From contig NADL03000496.1 of NCBI GenBank assembly GCA_002205965.3, positions 744,001 to 808,000 of the forward strand: a stretch of DNA of 64,000 bases, written 5' to 3'. This document shows positions 54,187 to 64,000 of this stretch, in pieces; within the stretch, counting starts at the first letter, position 1; each line of letters starts with the position of its first letter. Below the pieces are notes generated by a model. The model ran no database searches. It was not told the origin of the DNA and saw only the letters and a program-made list of their open reading frames with translations. The stretch is from Kappaphycus alvarezii. Lineage: Eukaryota; Rhodophyta; Florideophyceae; Gigartinales; Solieriaceae. The translations under genes were made by a program, and so were the position numbers.

Positions 54187-54592
54187 TGTTAGTGTAATTT
54201 CACTTCTTTGCCTTTTTCTGACAGCTGAAAACTCGCAAAGAGGCTTACATTTATTACTGTACTTTACCGTTCAACCTAGAACTTGACCGTTATGTTTATG
54301 CACTGTACAGTGCTGTAAGCTTAGGGTTAGACACTGACCGTCGTTTATATGTCTTCTGGAAACTTCCGTCGATCAGCAGAAAGCATCAGTCGACTCGCCT
54401 TGAAGTCTATATGAGCCCCAGTCTCTCTCCATCTTCTACCTGAGTAAAGTTCATCACCACCTTCTCCTCTCTCATCTCTCCATCTCGGTCACTCACTCTT
54501 ACTGCCCTTCTCTCTCTATTTCTCCTGCTCTCCCGCTCTCTTCCGCACTCCTGTGTGGCTCCCTCGCTCCCGGTCTCTCCTTCAGTCCATCA
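54187..54592 (+). repeat. Copia 3' LTR
   Basis: Begins TGTTAGTGTAATTTCAC directly after the polypurine tract and ends CAGTCCATCA. It aligns with the solo LTR at 478-908. It contains GCACTGTACAGTGC, a TATA-like TCTATATGAG and a long CT-rich part. Confidence 0.88.
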
Positions 54593-54899
54593 GAATTAAG
54601 CCGTGGTTCGGTTCCTCACTGGATTTTGGGCCGAGTATTCAGAGCAAATGCGCCGCGGCAAAGTACAAGGCGTTGTACTGGCCAACTTGGGCGATTTACA
54701 TGTCCTCATCTAAAGACTGATAGAAATGTACCTACGATGCCATACCATACAGTACATAGTTGCAGCAAGATTCCCAAACCCACCATTCTTCCCCAACAGT
54801 CACAAGATGCCAGCACACATGCAAAGCCAAAGCCAAGCCTCCGCCGCGGCATATCCAGTGCACGTCCGACTGTACACGCCCCTACCCTACGAGGGCACA

Positions 54900-55548
54900 C
54901 CCCCCACCCACCGCTCCTCGGCAATGTTCCACAAGATGATGCTACGGCGCCACAAATCTATCACGTGCGGTTACCCAAGGGTGCAAAACCTCCTGCGCCG
55001 ACGACAGTATCATTTCTGGGGATGCATTTACCGTTGTTGCAGGATCACATTGAAGATTTATGTAAATTCGGAGCGGTGTATATGCAAGTTGAAAGAGGAG
55101 ATTGACGGATGTGCGGGCGAGCTATACGAGTGGGGATGAAGGATGGAGATGAGATGATGGGTTTGGTGCCTGTAAGGAGATGATGGGTGCATTTCAGGGT
55201 ACATGAGAATCCGAGGAGGCATTTTGCCAGGAGGGGAGTTGGGACATTGAGAGTGATGGAGTGTGGGGTGGTGGTGGTTAATAAGCCAAAAGGGGTTCCG
55301 ACGGTGGCGACGACGGATAATAGGAGGGAATGTGTTGTGAGGATGGTAGGGGACGAGTTGGGGTGGAAAGGGTGTTTCCGACGACGAGGTTGGAATTTGG
55401 GACTAGTGGGGTGGTGTTGATTGGGTTGAGTGGGGAGGCTACGGGGTTGGGGAATGCGATGTTGAAGGGGGAGGGATGTGCGAAATGGTATGTGGTTGAT
55501 GGTGATAGAGAGTTGTCGCGCGGGACCTCGGCCATTTCGAAGGAGTGA
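54900..55548 (+). pseudogene. RluA-type RNA pseudouridine synthase, broken
   Basis: It resembles the RluA family, which isomerises uridine to pseudouridine in rRNA or organellar RNA. Blocks in order: HIEDLCKFGAVYM (about 55050), a degenerate stretch with stops, HFRVHENPRRH (about 55190), GVVVVNKPKGVPTVATTDN (about 55270; the NKPxG substrate-loop motif), and after a frame change FPTTRLEFGTSGVVLIGL (about 55385) and GCAKWYVV. The catalytic Asp of the RLDxxTSG motif is Glu here. The arrangement is like plant/algal chloroplast-type members (RVH-PRR before NKP). Two stops and one frame change show that it is a pseudogene or contains unrecognised introns. It is probably a former host gene. Confidence 0.7.
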
Positions 55549-55900
55549 GAAGGGGTGGGGTGTTGGAGACCGCTTCTGTGCGGCGCTAGGTACTGTACAA
55601 ATGTGGCCCAGGAGGGGCAAACCGGGTCCGGCTGAAGGGACCACCAAATAGAGTGACTACAGTACAGTTGTAGTTTACTGTAATGTAGTGTGACCACCGC
55701 AGTTTTACTGTACGTACACTGGAGGGGCGCAGTTGAGACCTCTGAGGGTCAATAAAAGGAAGGCCGCGGAGGGCCGACGGACGAGTGCGCAGAGGCAAGA
55801 GACCAATTCTTCACATGGGGAAGGAAGGCGTGCGTCGTGGCGTGAAAGGCACCTCGGGATTTACTGAAATGGATTTCACTATGGAGCCATGTTTCATTAA
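55549..55900. other. flank between the pseudouridine synthase relic and hAT copy 2
   Basis: No further gene is recognised. Repeated ACTGTAC words occur near 55600-55715. The last eight bases before the transposon are TTCATTAA. Confidence 0.4.
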
Positions 55901-58900
55901 TAGTGATGGCCGGTAATAAAAAAAATTTATTCCATGACAGGCACTTAATAAATGAAAATATTGTATTACCAGGTAATTCAATTCCCTCTCGGACCAAAAC
56001 AGGAATTATTACCTCATAAGTAATTTTTGAAGTCAGTCATAATTATGACTATGACTTCATATTTTAATGACCTAGGTAGTCATAATTATGACCAGCTAGG
56101 TCATTAATTCCGCAAAGAAATTAATTCCCCTAGTCCTGAAGAGCGAAATAGCCCCGCACTGTGTTATACAGTACTGTACTGTACAGTGCTTCACTTTACA
56201 GTGTAAGGGCTAGCACAAAGGTGCAACATGCAGTCATGCACTGAACTGTACAATCCAGTACATGACTCCATGTTATACTGTGCAACATGGAGTATTGTAC
56301 AGTACAGTACAGTACGATCTTCAGAGTAAGGGTTCGAACCCAAAGAAACAGGACCGCCTGAATTGTTTCAACAGCCCCTGGCCAATGCACTCACTTGCAG
56401 AAAACCGTCAATGCGGCCGGTCAGGCAACATTTGAAATATGCAACGTACATATACAACTATTGGCATCAAAGTTCTCAACAATCGACCCGTGGTCGAGTG
56501 GTTAAGCCTAAGTCCTGGGATTCTGGATAGTCATATCCTTCCTCGCAGCAACTTAGTTGGCGCGGTGATTTAATTTCCTGATTCCAAGATCGTTCTCAGA
56601 TTACTGTTATAACGTAGTACAAGGAAGTTATTATCTAGATGCCAACTAGGAAGCGCCAGAAATTGAAGTGCTACTCATAGTAATATCCCGCCAGAAGGGC
56701 AGCTACACCTTTTAACCTAATTTTGTGAGTAAAAGGCTGTTTTTAAATATTTTTACAGGGTTTGCTACAACAAACACACCTTTTATTAACTGAAGTCCAT
56801 TAAACATGTGAAAGAGAATCTTGAAATTTCCTGAAAGGGGTAAGTTGAAGTTATTTATATGGATATCGATAAACATCTATTTTTACAGGAATTGGGACAG
56901 AAAAGCAGTGTATATGTGTATAAACCGAAGCATATATCGTCAAATTAGCGAGCGCTATTTAATTTTCCGCGGGTAGAGGGCGTATAATAGGTATTAAAAA
57001 GACTTCAAATAAAGAATTTATAACATTCTTAATATAGCGGATCTAATTCAATTCATCTGGAAGATGCTTTTGTCTCTGTAGATAGTCTCCAACTTTCGAA
57101 AGACATTCGGTAAGGCCAGCTGTCAGCCGGGATCTCTTCTTGGATCTCATTGATCCAGCAACGCTAAAAACTCTTTCAGATGATGTGGAGGAAGAATTAG
57201 GAGTAAAAACAACTCGTGCGACTTGAGATAGGATTGGGAATGTGCCTTCATACTTCTTCCAAAAATCAAACGGTTCCATTTCTTTTGCGGAAGCCGCCAT
57301 AAACTTATAAAAATTAATTTCAAAATCAAAGGAGGCATCAAATTTATCCCCAATTTGCACATCATCATCATCTGAATCGAAACTTGAAAAAACACCCTTC
57401 TTTGAATGTTCGGATGATTTTGCATTTAAAGCATCCGACCCTGACGAAAACGTGATAGTGAAGTATTTTTCGGCCAATTTTGAGATAATATTCACAGAAG
57501 CTATGTCAGAAAGGGAGTAAGCATCAACTCCACCCAAGAAAACCTTGTGCTTCATTTTGAAATACCTGGGAGTCAGAAGAGTTGCAACATGAGCGCAATG
57601 CTCTGCCATTGGACACTGAAGGTTATTCTTCTTACGACGGGTCAGGATTAATTCAGATAAATCATCTACCAATCTTCGCGTCAAAGAATCCATTAAAATT
57701 TGCTCCTTCTTCTTTTTTAGAATTTTCAAAATTTCTGCCGAATAGATGTCCTTAAAATGCATTGTCGGAACCTCTGTGAGCCCAAAGCTTTACTTTCTTC
57801 AGCTGCCCTGAATAACTCAACAATAGCTTTCAGAGATAGCTTTTCCCTAGCGGTAGGTCTATCAGCTGGACCGACAACTTTCCATGTAACATTGTCAGCA
57901 TACAGTTTTTCGATTGCAGATCCAAAATGGAGTTTCAAATACAAAAACCTCTCAACCATTGAAACAGTAGATCCCCATATTATCTTAACATCCAAAATTG
58001 GCCGCAATATACTCTCGTTTTTGGACGAAAGCTCTGATATAAGGTACTGTGCAGCAACTGCAGACTTCTTAAAAAACTTGACAGTCTGGCGCACTTTCAT
58101 AAGTAATTCGTCAATTTTCTTGTCTCAAAATGCCTTACGAGACGAAATCTGAAGCGAATGGGATGCACATGCAATTCGGTTCCAAGAATATCTGAAAGTG
58201 TAGGCTGACTCTGTCTGATTGGTCGAGGATCTTTCAGGAACAGTATCTGCAAGGGAGAAGTTTTCAGGCAACTGCGGCAAGGTGACATTCCGGATCAAAT
58301 TGAGCAGATAATCGAATGAATCCTCGCTGAAATCGTCATTGATATCATTATCATCCAGTCCAGTTTCTACTTCTTCGAATACTGATTCATTGGCAGCAGG
58401 CTCAGATTCAGTTGTCTTTAACTTAATTGCATCCCTCTCTTGCTCATAAATCGAGTCTTCCTCGTGAGTTTCGTCTCCTTTTTCAAGCTCTCTGATTTTA
58501 TCGAGCCGCGACTCCGGTAGTACAGAATCCTCAATTTCAGCCAAAATCCCTTCCTCTTCCGACGTATGTTCGATTTGTTCCCTCGCATTAGCAGCGCTGT
58601 CAGAGATTATAAAAGCCACTTTTATGGATTCCTAATTTCTTCGTAGATTCAAGAAGGAAGCTTGAAAGTTCTTTTCCAGTATGGCGATCAACCAGCTTAG
58701 TGCAGCGTACCAAGTTTGCGTGGTATCCCCTTTCGCTGTCAATGAACGATATTGTTAAAAATGAATAGGAGTCATTATTTTCGGCCGTCCAAACATCTGT
58801 AGTTCCAGCTAAAATCGGAAAATTTTCGAGTGTATCTGCATTCAACTTATCAACGATAGCCTCGGATTTCTGCAGAATACGACTGAAGGCCTGATGGGTG

Positions 58901-60006
58901 ACATGATTGATCTTTGGAGCAAATTCATCAACAATTGCCCAAAACCCCGAATCTTCAACAATAGAAAGCGGTCTTTGATTGAGAGATATCCATTATCCGC
59001 ATAACTGAATAAATTGCTTCTGTACCGAACCCGATTCGTTGACCTTCTGGGTGAACATTTTCTTGAAGCCAGGGTTTTTCATGCTTGATATAATAGCTGA
59101 ACCCCCCTTACGATTATCGAATGACACGGAGATGTCAGTTGTCTCGTGTTTTCTGTTCATGTGGCTTCGAACATTTGTGGTTCCACGTCCCAAAGCACCT
59201 ACTCTCGCGCAAAGCCGACATTTAAACTTTCGCTTGTGCGGTTCATCTTTGGGGTAAACCCGTTCAAGCTGCACGAAAGAAAAGATCGGGTTGTTGGAAT
59301 TTCCATCATAGGGTGCGAAATGAGCAGTCGCCGGAACTGGGGCGTTTCGCACGGAGAGAGGGGCCGTTGGACCTTTTTCGCGGATCGAAGTGGGTTTTGC
59401 TTGCATTACGGGCTCAGATTGCGCATTTGCGCCCTGGGAATTCATTTGCAGCAGAAAAGGTCGTCAAATTCGGCAGTTTTCGCTAAATCTTGTATATAAT
59501 GGTCTTAAACGGCTCTGCTCAAGTTTATTGTGGCTATTTGGATCTAGGTTCAAAACTGTGCCATTTTGGACAATAGTATAGAATACTGTAAAATCATGAC
59601 TTTTTAGGGGCATCGGTGGTGGTCAAGTCATAGGTAATTAATTACTTTCCGGTCATGAAATTCTGAAGATATGGTAAGGTAAATATTTATTCGAATAGAA
59701 TAAGAATAGTAATACAGTCATTATTTCTCCATGTCAGAGTGGTGAATTCGATAGTAGACAGGTAGTTAATTGGTAATAGTAATAATTCTGCCATAGTGCA
59801 GTCTATTGCTCCTCGGTAATAATTTGGTAATCAAGTCCTTAATTCTTTTATGACCCCAGGAAGTCATTAATTCCTTTGTGAGTTCATATGCACAGGTAGG
59901 GAGTAAAATGACAATTATTTTGGAATAACTCTATTACAGGGAATTGAAATTTTTTTAATTTTTATGTACTTAAAATTCTATGACCAATAATTCCGCGCCA
60001 TCACTA
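55901..60006 (-). mobile_element. hAT transposon copy 2, full length
   Basis: The ends are TAGTGATGGCCGGTAATAA (55901 on) and, inverted, TAGTGATGGCGCGGAATTA (ending 60006), so the terminal repeats share the first ten bases. Total length is 4106 bases. It is nearly identical to copy 1 over some 3.7 kb. The flanking octamers (TTCATTAA and CCAACGTT) are not a duplication. In the 3' non-coding part, at 56331-56341, GGGTTCGAACCC resembles a B box, and GTGGTCGAGTGGTTAAGCC (near 56491) resembles a Ser/Leu-tRNA A box, in an order that does not form a tRNA. Confidence 0.93.
57043..59445 (-). pseudogene. hAT transposase, copy 2
   Basis: The same domains and the same stops and shifts as copy 1. I see only a handful of residue differences, for example LERVYPKDE against LEWVYPKDE and ITFSSGSD against ITFLSGSD. 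All three catalytic acids and the SSERVFSVAG dimerisation motif remain. The shared lesions prove that the duplication came after inactivation. Confidence 0.93.
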
Positions 60007-60631
60007 CCAACGTTACACGATCTGGTCGTCTCTGGCGAACGCTGTTATGTGTCCCGCATACCTGTGCACGTGGCCTACATGGACCACCCGGTTAGCACTA
60101 AGCCAGAAATAAACAGGAGTCGGGTCCTGCACTGGACCCCCGATATTGATGCAGTAAAGCTTTCTTATAATGGAAAATGTACTTTATCACGTTCAGCTTT
60201 TTGGCTCCTGAGTATTCAACGTCTATCTCATCTCGACTGACAACACCCAACCTTCGCTTCATCTCGCTCGCCGCACGCGCACGGCGTGGGCGCCGGACCT
60301 TCATCCGGCTCTTCCCTCTGGAGATTGCCCGCCACGGCTGCAGAGCTCTCGCTGCAACGTTCTTGTCGATGGCCACGTCGAGTGGATTGCCTCTCCGCGC
60401 CCCCAGCGCACGTGGGACGAACTGGGAATGGTGTATAAGGGTGGCTCTACTACTCGAACAAGGTTTGCGAAGTCCACCGTACCCTGCCGCGCTCAAATCT
60501 TCCGTCATTTTGACGGACTGCGAGGGGTTGTGGTCTTCACAGCCTTGCGGGCTTGTCGTCAAGCTCGCTCGTCCGGAGTTCTCGCCACTGTCGTCGCTGT
60601 CTCTATCTGTAACCCTATGTGCTTACAGCGG

Positions 60632-60683
60632 GAGTTTTTTAAGCCTTCTGAATCCTCGAGTTTTTTAAGCCTTCTGAATCCTC
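60632..60683. repeat. perfect 26-bp tandem duplication
   Basis: The 26-base unit begins GAGTTTTTTAAGCCTTCTG. It stands twice without a mismatch: 60632-60657 and 60658-60683. Confidence 0.95.
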
Positions 60684-61184
60684 GGTTCAGGTGGTGGAGT
60701 TTTCTTGCGGTCCCTTTTTCGCTTGAGTGGGCAATCGGTTCAGCCATTGCCCGGAATCGTCCGTCTAGCAGAACCCGAGGTCCTGTGTAGTGCGGACTTG
60801 TCTTCAAACAATAAAGCGTCATTCCTTCCTTCCTTTACAGTAGGTCTCAACCGCAGTTACTGCGTTCTTGCGCAAAGATCCTGTATTGCGCAAATACTCG
60901 ATTTTTTAGGTAACGGCTCGATCTTTCCGCACAAACAGCATAGTTAATGCAAACAGTAAGTCATTTCGAGACTGACTTTAGAAATGGTATCGTGTACAGT
61001 AGTTACAGAAACACATACATTTAAAAAATTTATTAAAGTTTACAGCAAAAAAAGATTCGTTTCAAGTCCAAAAATAAAATCCGTTCATTTACTGGACAAA
61101 CAACACTCTTTAAAATAGTGACGTTATAAAATAATTATCTATATAACCATCAGCTACAATGCGTACAGTAGGCCGATTCCTGGT

Positions 61185-61209
61185 GGGGCGGGGCTGATCA
61201 CCCCGCCCC
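61185..61209. repeat. GC-rich perfect hairpin
   Basis: GGGGCGGGG (61185-61193) and CCCCGCCCC (61201-61209) form a 9-bp stem around CTGATCA, in otherwise AT-rich surroundings. The left arm can also be read as a GC box. The role is unknown. Confidence 0.8.
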
Positions 61210-61469
61210 CTAGGTAGCCATCCTTATGTCTGAAGCGTTCTCCCTGGCAGCGCATTGGTAGCTGGCGCTATAAAATTAGTTAGTTTGTAAGTCGCAAATC
61301 ACACATTGCGCAACGATGGGTATAGCTCCCATTCCATAAAAGTGCTAAAAAAACCCTCGTACCCCAGGGAAGAAAGATGCTGGTGACCTCACGGGTGGCT
61401 CCCTAGAAATTTTTTTTCCTAAAATAGTGCCACGTGTAATAGCTGTAGACAATCCAGCCTTTGATAATA

Positions 61470-62497
61470 AAGAGAAGGTTCTTCAATCCGAGGAAGACCC
61501 GCATCTACTGGCCGCACACTATGGCACCGGATCGTGCGGCTTCTCTCTCCGAGTTCCCTCTCTTGGAGTGCTCTAGGGTAGGGTTCGACCTTCCCGGAGC
61601 TCCGATCGGCAGCTCCGCTTTCACCTAGGCCTTCCTCCGAGACAAGAGGGCCCTTTTCCATATGCACCGCCTGTGTGCATCGGCCTGCCGGGTTACGCAT
61701 GCGATCAAACTCGCAGACCCTCAATTTGCCGCCGACCCTGCACGCGAGTTTGACTGGCTCCAACAGTCCTCATACGAGACGCTACATAAGGTGACACTAA
61801 CGGACCTAGCCTGGGAACAAGCCTGTATCCCCCTGCACCTTGGTGGCCAAAGTTTCTCGCTGATCCGCGCATTCCTTCATGGTGCGGTTGCTGCGAGCCT
61901 CCTCGATGCTGCCCCTGCCTGCCACCGAACGGCGTCATACACCTCAGCTCGCTCCCTCGCGGTTCTTGGAGACCGCTTTCGCGGGGACCGGGCCTTCTTT
62001 GTTGCCCAGGCTCGCCCCCCCCTTCGCCAATTTGCTCATTGTGCTCTCGGTAACCCTTTGCTCACCTATCTAGGCTCCCTGGACCCCACAGCTCTTCCTG
62101 AAATCCCTGTCAACCTGCAAATTCATCTCAATAGGGTACAACGAGAGGCTGCAGCAAAGGTGCATTGGGAGGAAAAATTCTGGAAGGATGTTCCCAGCCA
62201 CACAGCTCATCGTCCCGAAGCCACCCGTCGTCGCATACGCGGTCTAGCTTTTCGCTACTCCGGGGCCGCTGCGTTTCTACAAGCGCATCCGACCAATGCG
62301 TTCCCAGCCACTGCACTGTTTCTGGAAACGTTCATTTTCCGGATTGCAGCCAGATATCACACCTCTGATGCCACTATTGTTCCGGGCGGACTGGAGGCTG
62401 TGTTGGATGAGAGAAGAGAATCCGCGGTCAGTTCCGATCGGGGACCTGAGCACTGCAAATTAGAGATGCTGCACATGTTGACCAGATGGAGTAGTTA
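61470..62497 (+). mobile_element. REL-A retroelement, region between RT and nuclease
   Basis: It starts at LNPRKTRIYWPH (the block after the RT active site), passes through LLECSRVGFDLPGAPIGSS and a stop, then RDKRALFHMHRLCASACRV, into a 278-codon frame (61662-62498) with LADPQFAADPAREF, CIPLHLGGQSFSLIRAFL, VHWEEKFWKDVPSHTAHR and RIRGLAFRYSGAAAFLQAHP. It matches the fragments at 38.9 and 7.2 kb. The frame ends just before the Cys/His cluster, so the nuclease part is missing. Confidence 0.8.
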
Positions 62498-62514
62498 AGC
62501 TTCTGATACAGGCG

Positions 62515-62655
62515 AGTCTTCACTCCTCCCGTCGACCACCCGCTACGAGACGCTACTGCTGCCGCGTATGTCTCTATAACCGTGGACGTTTCTGAAGGGG
62601 GCGATCCTAACGAGTCGAAGGCTAGTGGTACAAAATCTCATCCTATTCTTGATCC
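62515..62655 (-). mobile_element. REL-A C-terminal scrap in inverse orientation
   Basis: On the minus strand DFVPLAFDSLGSPPSETSTV and IETYAA match the REL-A C-terminus (HFVPLAFDSLAAPCKSTSA, IETHAK). It lies immediately beside, and opposite to, the plus-strand REL-A fragment ending at 62497, so it marks an inversion or a second insertion. Confidence 0.65.
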
Positions 62656-63445
62656 TCCCGGCATTTGCTCGCCAGGAATCGCTGCCACTTTCGTGGCTAA
62701 GTCTCTTTTCTTCCGCTTTTCTGCTGCGTTTGCAACAGCTCGCGCTTCCCGTGTTGCCATTTACTTATAGCACTAATGGAACGGGGATGATACAGTCACG
62801 TCATACGCCTCTGGGAGAGTTATTCATGCTAGTTATCTGGAAAACTTTAGGATAGATCGAATATATCTCCCAACAGTTAAAACAACCAAACCTTTCCCCC
62901 TGTTAGTTGTGTATCGGATATTATACTTTGGCAATTGGCGACTGCTTGAACGGGGATGTCACGGCGACGTCGCATGTGATGGGCCGGTCCGGCAGGCCGA
63001 CTTGAGTGTCACGGGGGAATGCATGACTAGAATGTCTGCGGGCCTATAGTTTAGCAAAACAAATTACCTATATCTTTGTTTAAGTAACTAATTAAGTAAA
63101 GTTGAAGGTGAAAAAACTAGAGTACAGGTAAAAAAACATGATTTACGAGACATATCGACTCTTGTTTTAGAAACAAAAGCAAGTAGAGTTTAATTCAAGT
63201 GTACCTTCAGTACAGAAACAACAAAATGATGAATTCAGAGAAAGTTCTAATGATTTTCTGTTTCAGAGAGGGATGCCCGGCGAAATTGCATTTCAACCCG
63301 GCGACGACGCTTCTCCCTGTACTTCTTTTGAATCTGTCGACGCTTTTCAATTTGACTATTGCCGATGTGGTACCACCGATTCTTCATTTTCTTGAATAGT
63401 TTGCTGTCTTCTGCACGGAGCGGGTTGTGATAAATATAAAGTTCG
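62656..63445. other. unassigned sequence
   Basis: No gene is recognised. The last bases lead into the 3' end of the Harbinger-type transposase on the minus strand. Confidence 0.35.
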
Positions 63446-64000
63446 TCAGAGCAACAAAAGCCTAAATATCTTGTCGTACGAAGATTCTGCCCACCTCCAC
63501 TTGGACGAAATCACAGTCCACAAGCCGCTCATTCTTCCAAAGAAATTCTCGACGATAATGCGATCGCTTGAAATGTGACGATTAACAACCATTTCTGGGT
63601 GTGTTAGGACTCCATTTACCGGCTTCTTCTTGGGATGAATGACTCGACAGAATTCACGGGCGCCATAGTACCCCTTGTCTGTTAGCACTGCCCATGCACT
63701 GGGGTAATCTTCATGCAAAGGTCCTTCGTCTTCAATAGCCTGCTGCTCTCCATCTTGTTTCTTCAGCTGCTCTTGATGAAACGAGTTCATAGATTGGAAC
63801 AAGGTGAGATCCGAAACGGACCCCGGCTCATGTGCACTGCATCCAATTGCAAAGCCACATGGCAAGACGGATACTTCTGTCTTGTAACCATAGAGCTTGT
63901 GCTTTCCACTGAAATAAAGTTTGCCTTCTTCCATACTCCCACTCGGACGAAAGCTTGGCTGGAATGTCACATCAGTTGCGTAGCGAGCCATCGGATAGTT
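63446..64000 (-). CDS. Harbinger-type DDE transposase/nuclease, truncated by the window edge
   Basis: A DDE superfamily endonuclease (DDE_Tnp_4 / PIF-Harbinger type) on the minus strand. It is open from the window edge (coding continues beyond 64000, so the Met at 63991 is internal) to 63446. Diagnostic blocks: ARYATDVTFQPSFRPSG (first Asp), KLYFSGKHKLYGYKTEVSVL, AHEPGSVSDLTLFQSM, VLTDKGYYGAREF (second Asp) and SDRIIVENFFGRMSGLW (Glu). The D, D, E set is complete and no lesion is visible in the part shown. The enzyme would cut and paste its element, usually with a Myb-like partner encoded nearby. It may equally be a domesticated HARBI1-like gene. The part outside the window decides. Confidence 0.88.
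   Translation of the reverse strand, partial: NYPMARYATDVTFQPSFRPSGSMEEGKLYFSGKHKLYGYKTEVSVLPCGFAIGCSAHEPGSVSDLTLFQSMNSFHQEQLKKQDGEQQAIEDEGPLHEDYPSAWAVLTDKGYYGAREFCRVIHPKKKPVNGVLTHPEMVVNRHISSDRIIVENFFGRMSGLWTVISSKWRWAESSYDKIFRLLLL

Larger units (their letters stand above)
60007..61440. other. unassigned sequence right of hAT copy 2
   Basis: There is no confident gene. A plus-strand frame at 60428-60790 includes a hydrophobic, Cys-rich part (VVAVSICNPMCLQREF) but matches no family I know. It is built partly on the tandem repeat at 60632-60683. Confidence 0.35.

Noticed and set aside
56483..56530. Ser/Leu-type tRNA gene inside the hAT element
   Set aside because: Only an A-box-like phrase is present; the nearest B-box-like palindrome lies on the wrong side.
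1..64000. CRISPR array, bacterial operons, rRNA genes
   Set aside because: No regularly spaced repeats, no operon-like gene packing, and no rRNA sequence recognised; all signals are eukaryotic.

Overview
The window is eukaryotic nuclear DNA from a transposon-rich genome. The evidence is spliceosomal splice sites, TATA boxes with long leaders, Ty3/gypsy, Ty1/copia, hAT, Harbinger and non-LTR elements, and no bacterial-style operons. The mix of an AlkB-type oxidase, a plant/algal-style RluA-like protein and chromoviruses would suit an alga or other protist. The species cannot be fixed from the sequence, and I name none.

Layout. 0-10 kb: a Copia solo LTR with a perfect target-site duplication; an integrase scrap of one gypsy family (Gypsy-II) fused to a 3'-truncated chromovirus (Gypsy-I copy 1, minus strand); a 5'-truncated non-LTR element (REL-A, with a nuclease-like C-terminus); a tRNA-like sequence; and an intact ORF with two U1-type zinc fingers. 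10-33 kb: decayed gypsy elements of two further families (Gypsy-II relics at 9.9-10.7, 11.5-16.3 and 28.3-32.5 kb; Gypsy-III at 21.6-25.8 kb), separated by sequence I cannot assign. 33-44 kb: an acidic ORF, several REL-A and REL-B retroelement pieces, and the most gene-like locus of the window, an AlkB-family di-iron oxygenase with one intron and three single-base frameshifts. 43.8-60 kb: two nearly identical hAT elements in inverted orientation. They enclose a full-length but damaged Gypsy-I (copy 2) with both LTRs, a second copy of the zinc-finger unit, a Copia 3' half with its LTR, and a broken RluA-type pseudouridine synthase. 60-64 kb: more REL-A debris and, at the right edge, part of a Harbinger-type transposase.

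How it fits together. Almost every coding stretch belongs to a mobile element, and almost all of these are dead (stops, frameshifts, truncations). Only AlkB and the RluA-like locus look like former host genes, and both carry frame lesions. The observation most likely to be new is that both Gypsy-I copies have the same twin-zinc-finger unit directly upstream of gag, on the same strand and at similar spacing. In copy 2 this unit runs exactly up to the 5' LTR. This suggests an extra 5' ORF carried by a chromovirus lineage, with a tRNA-like sequence in its leader.
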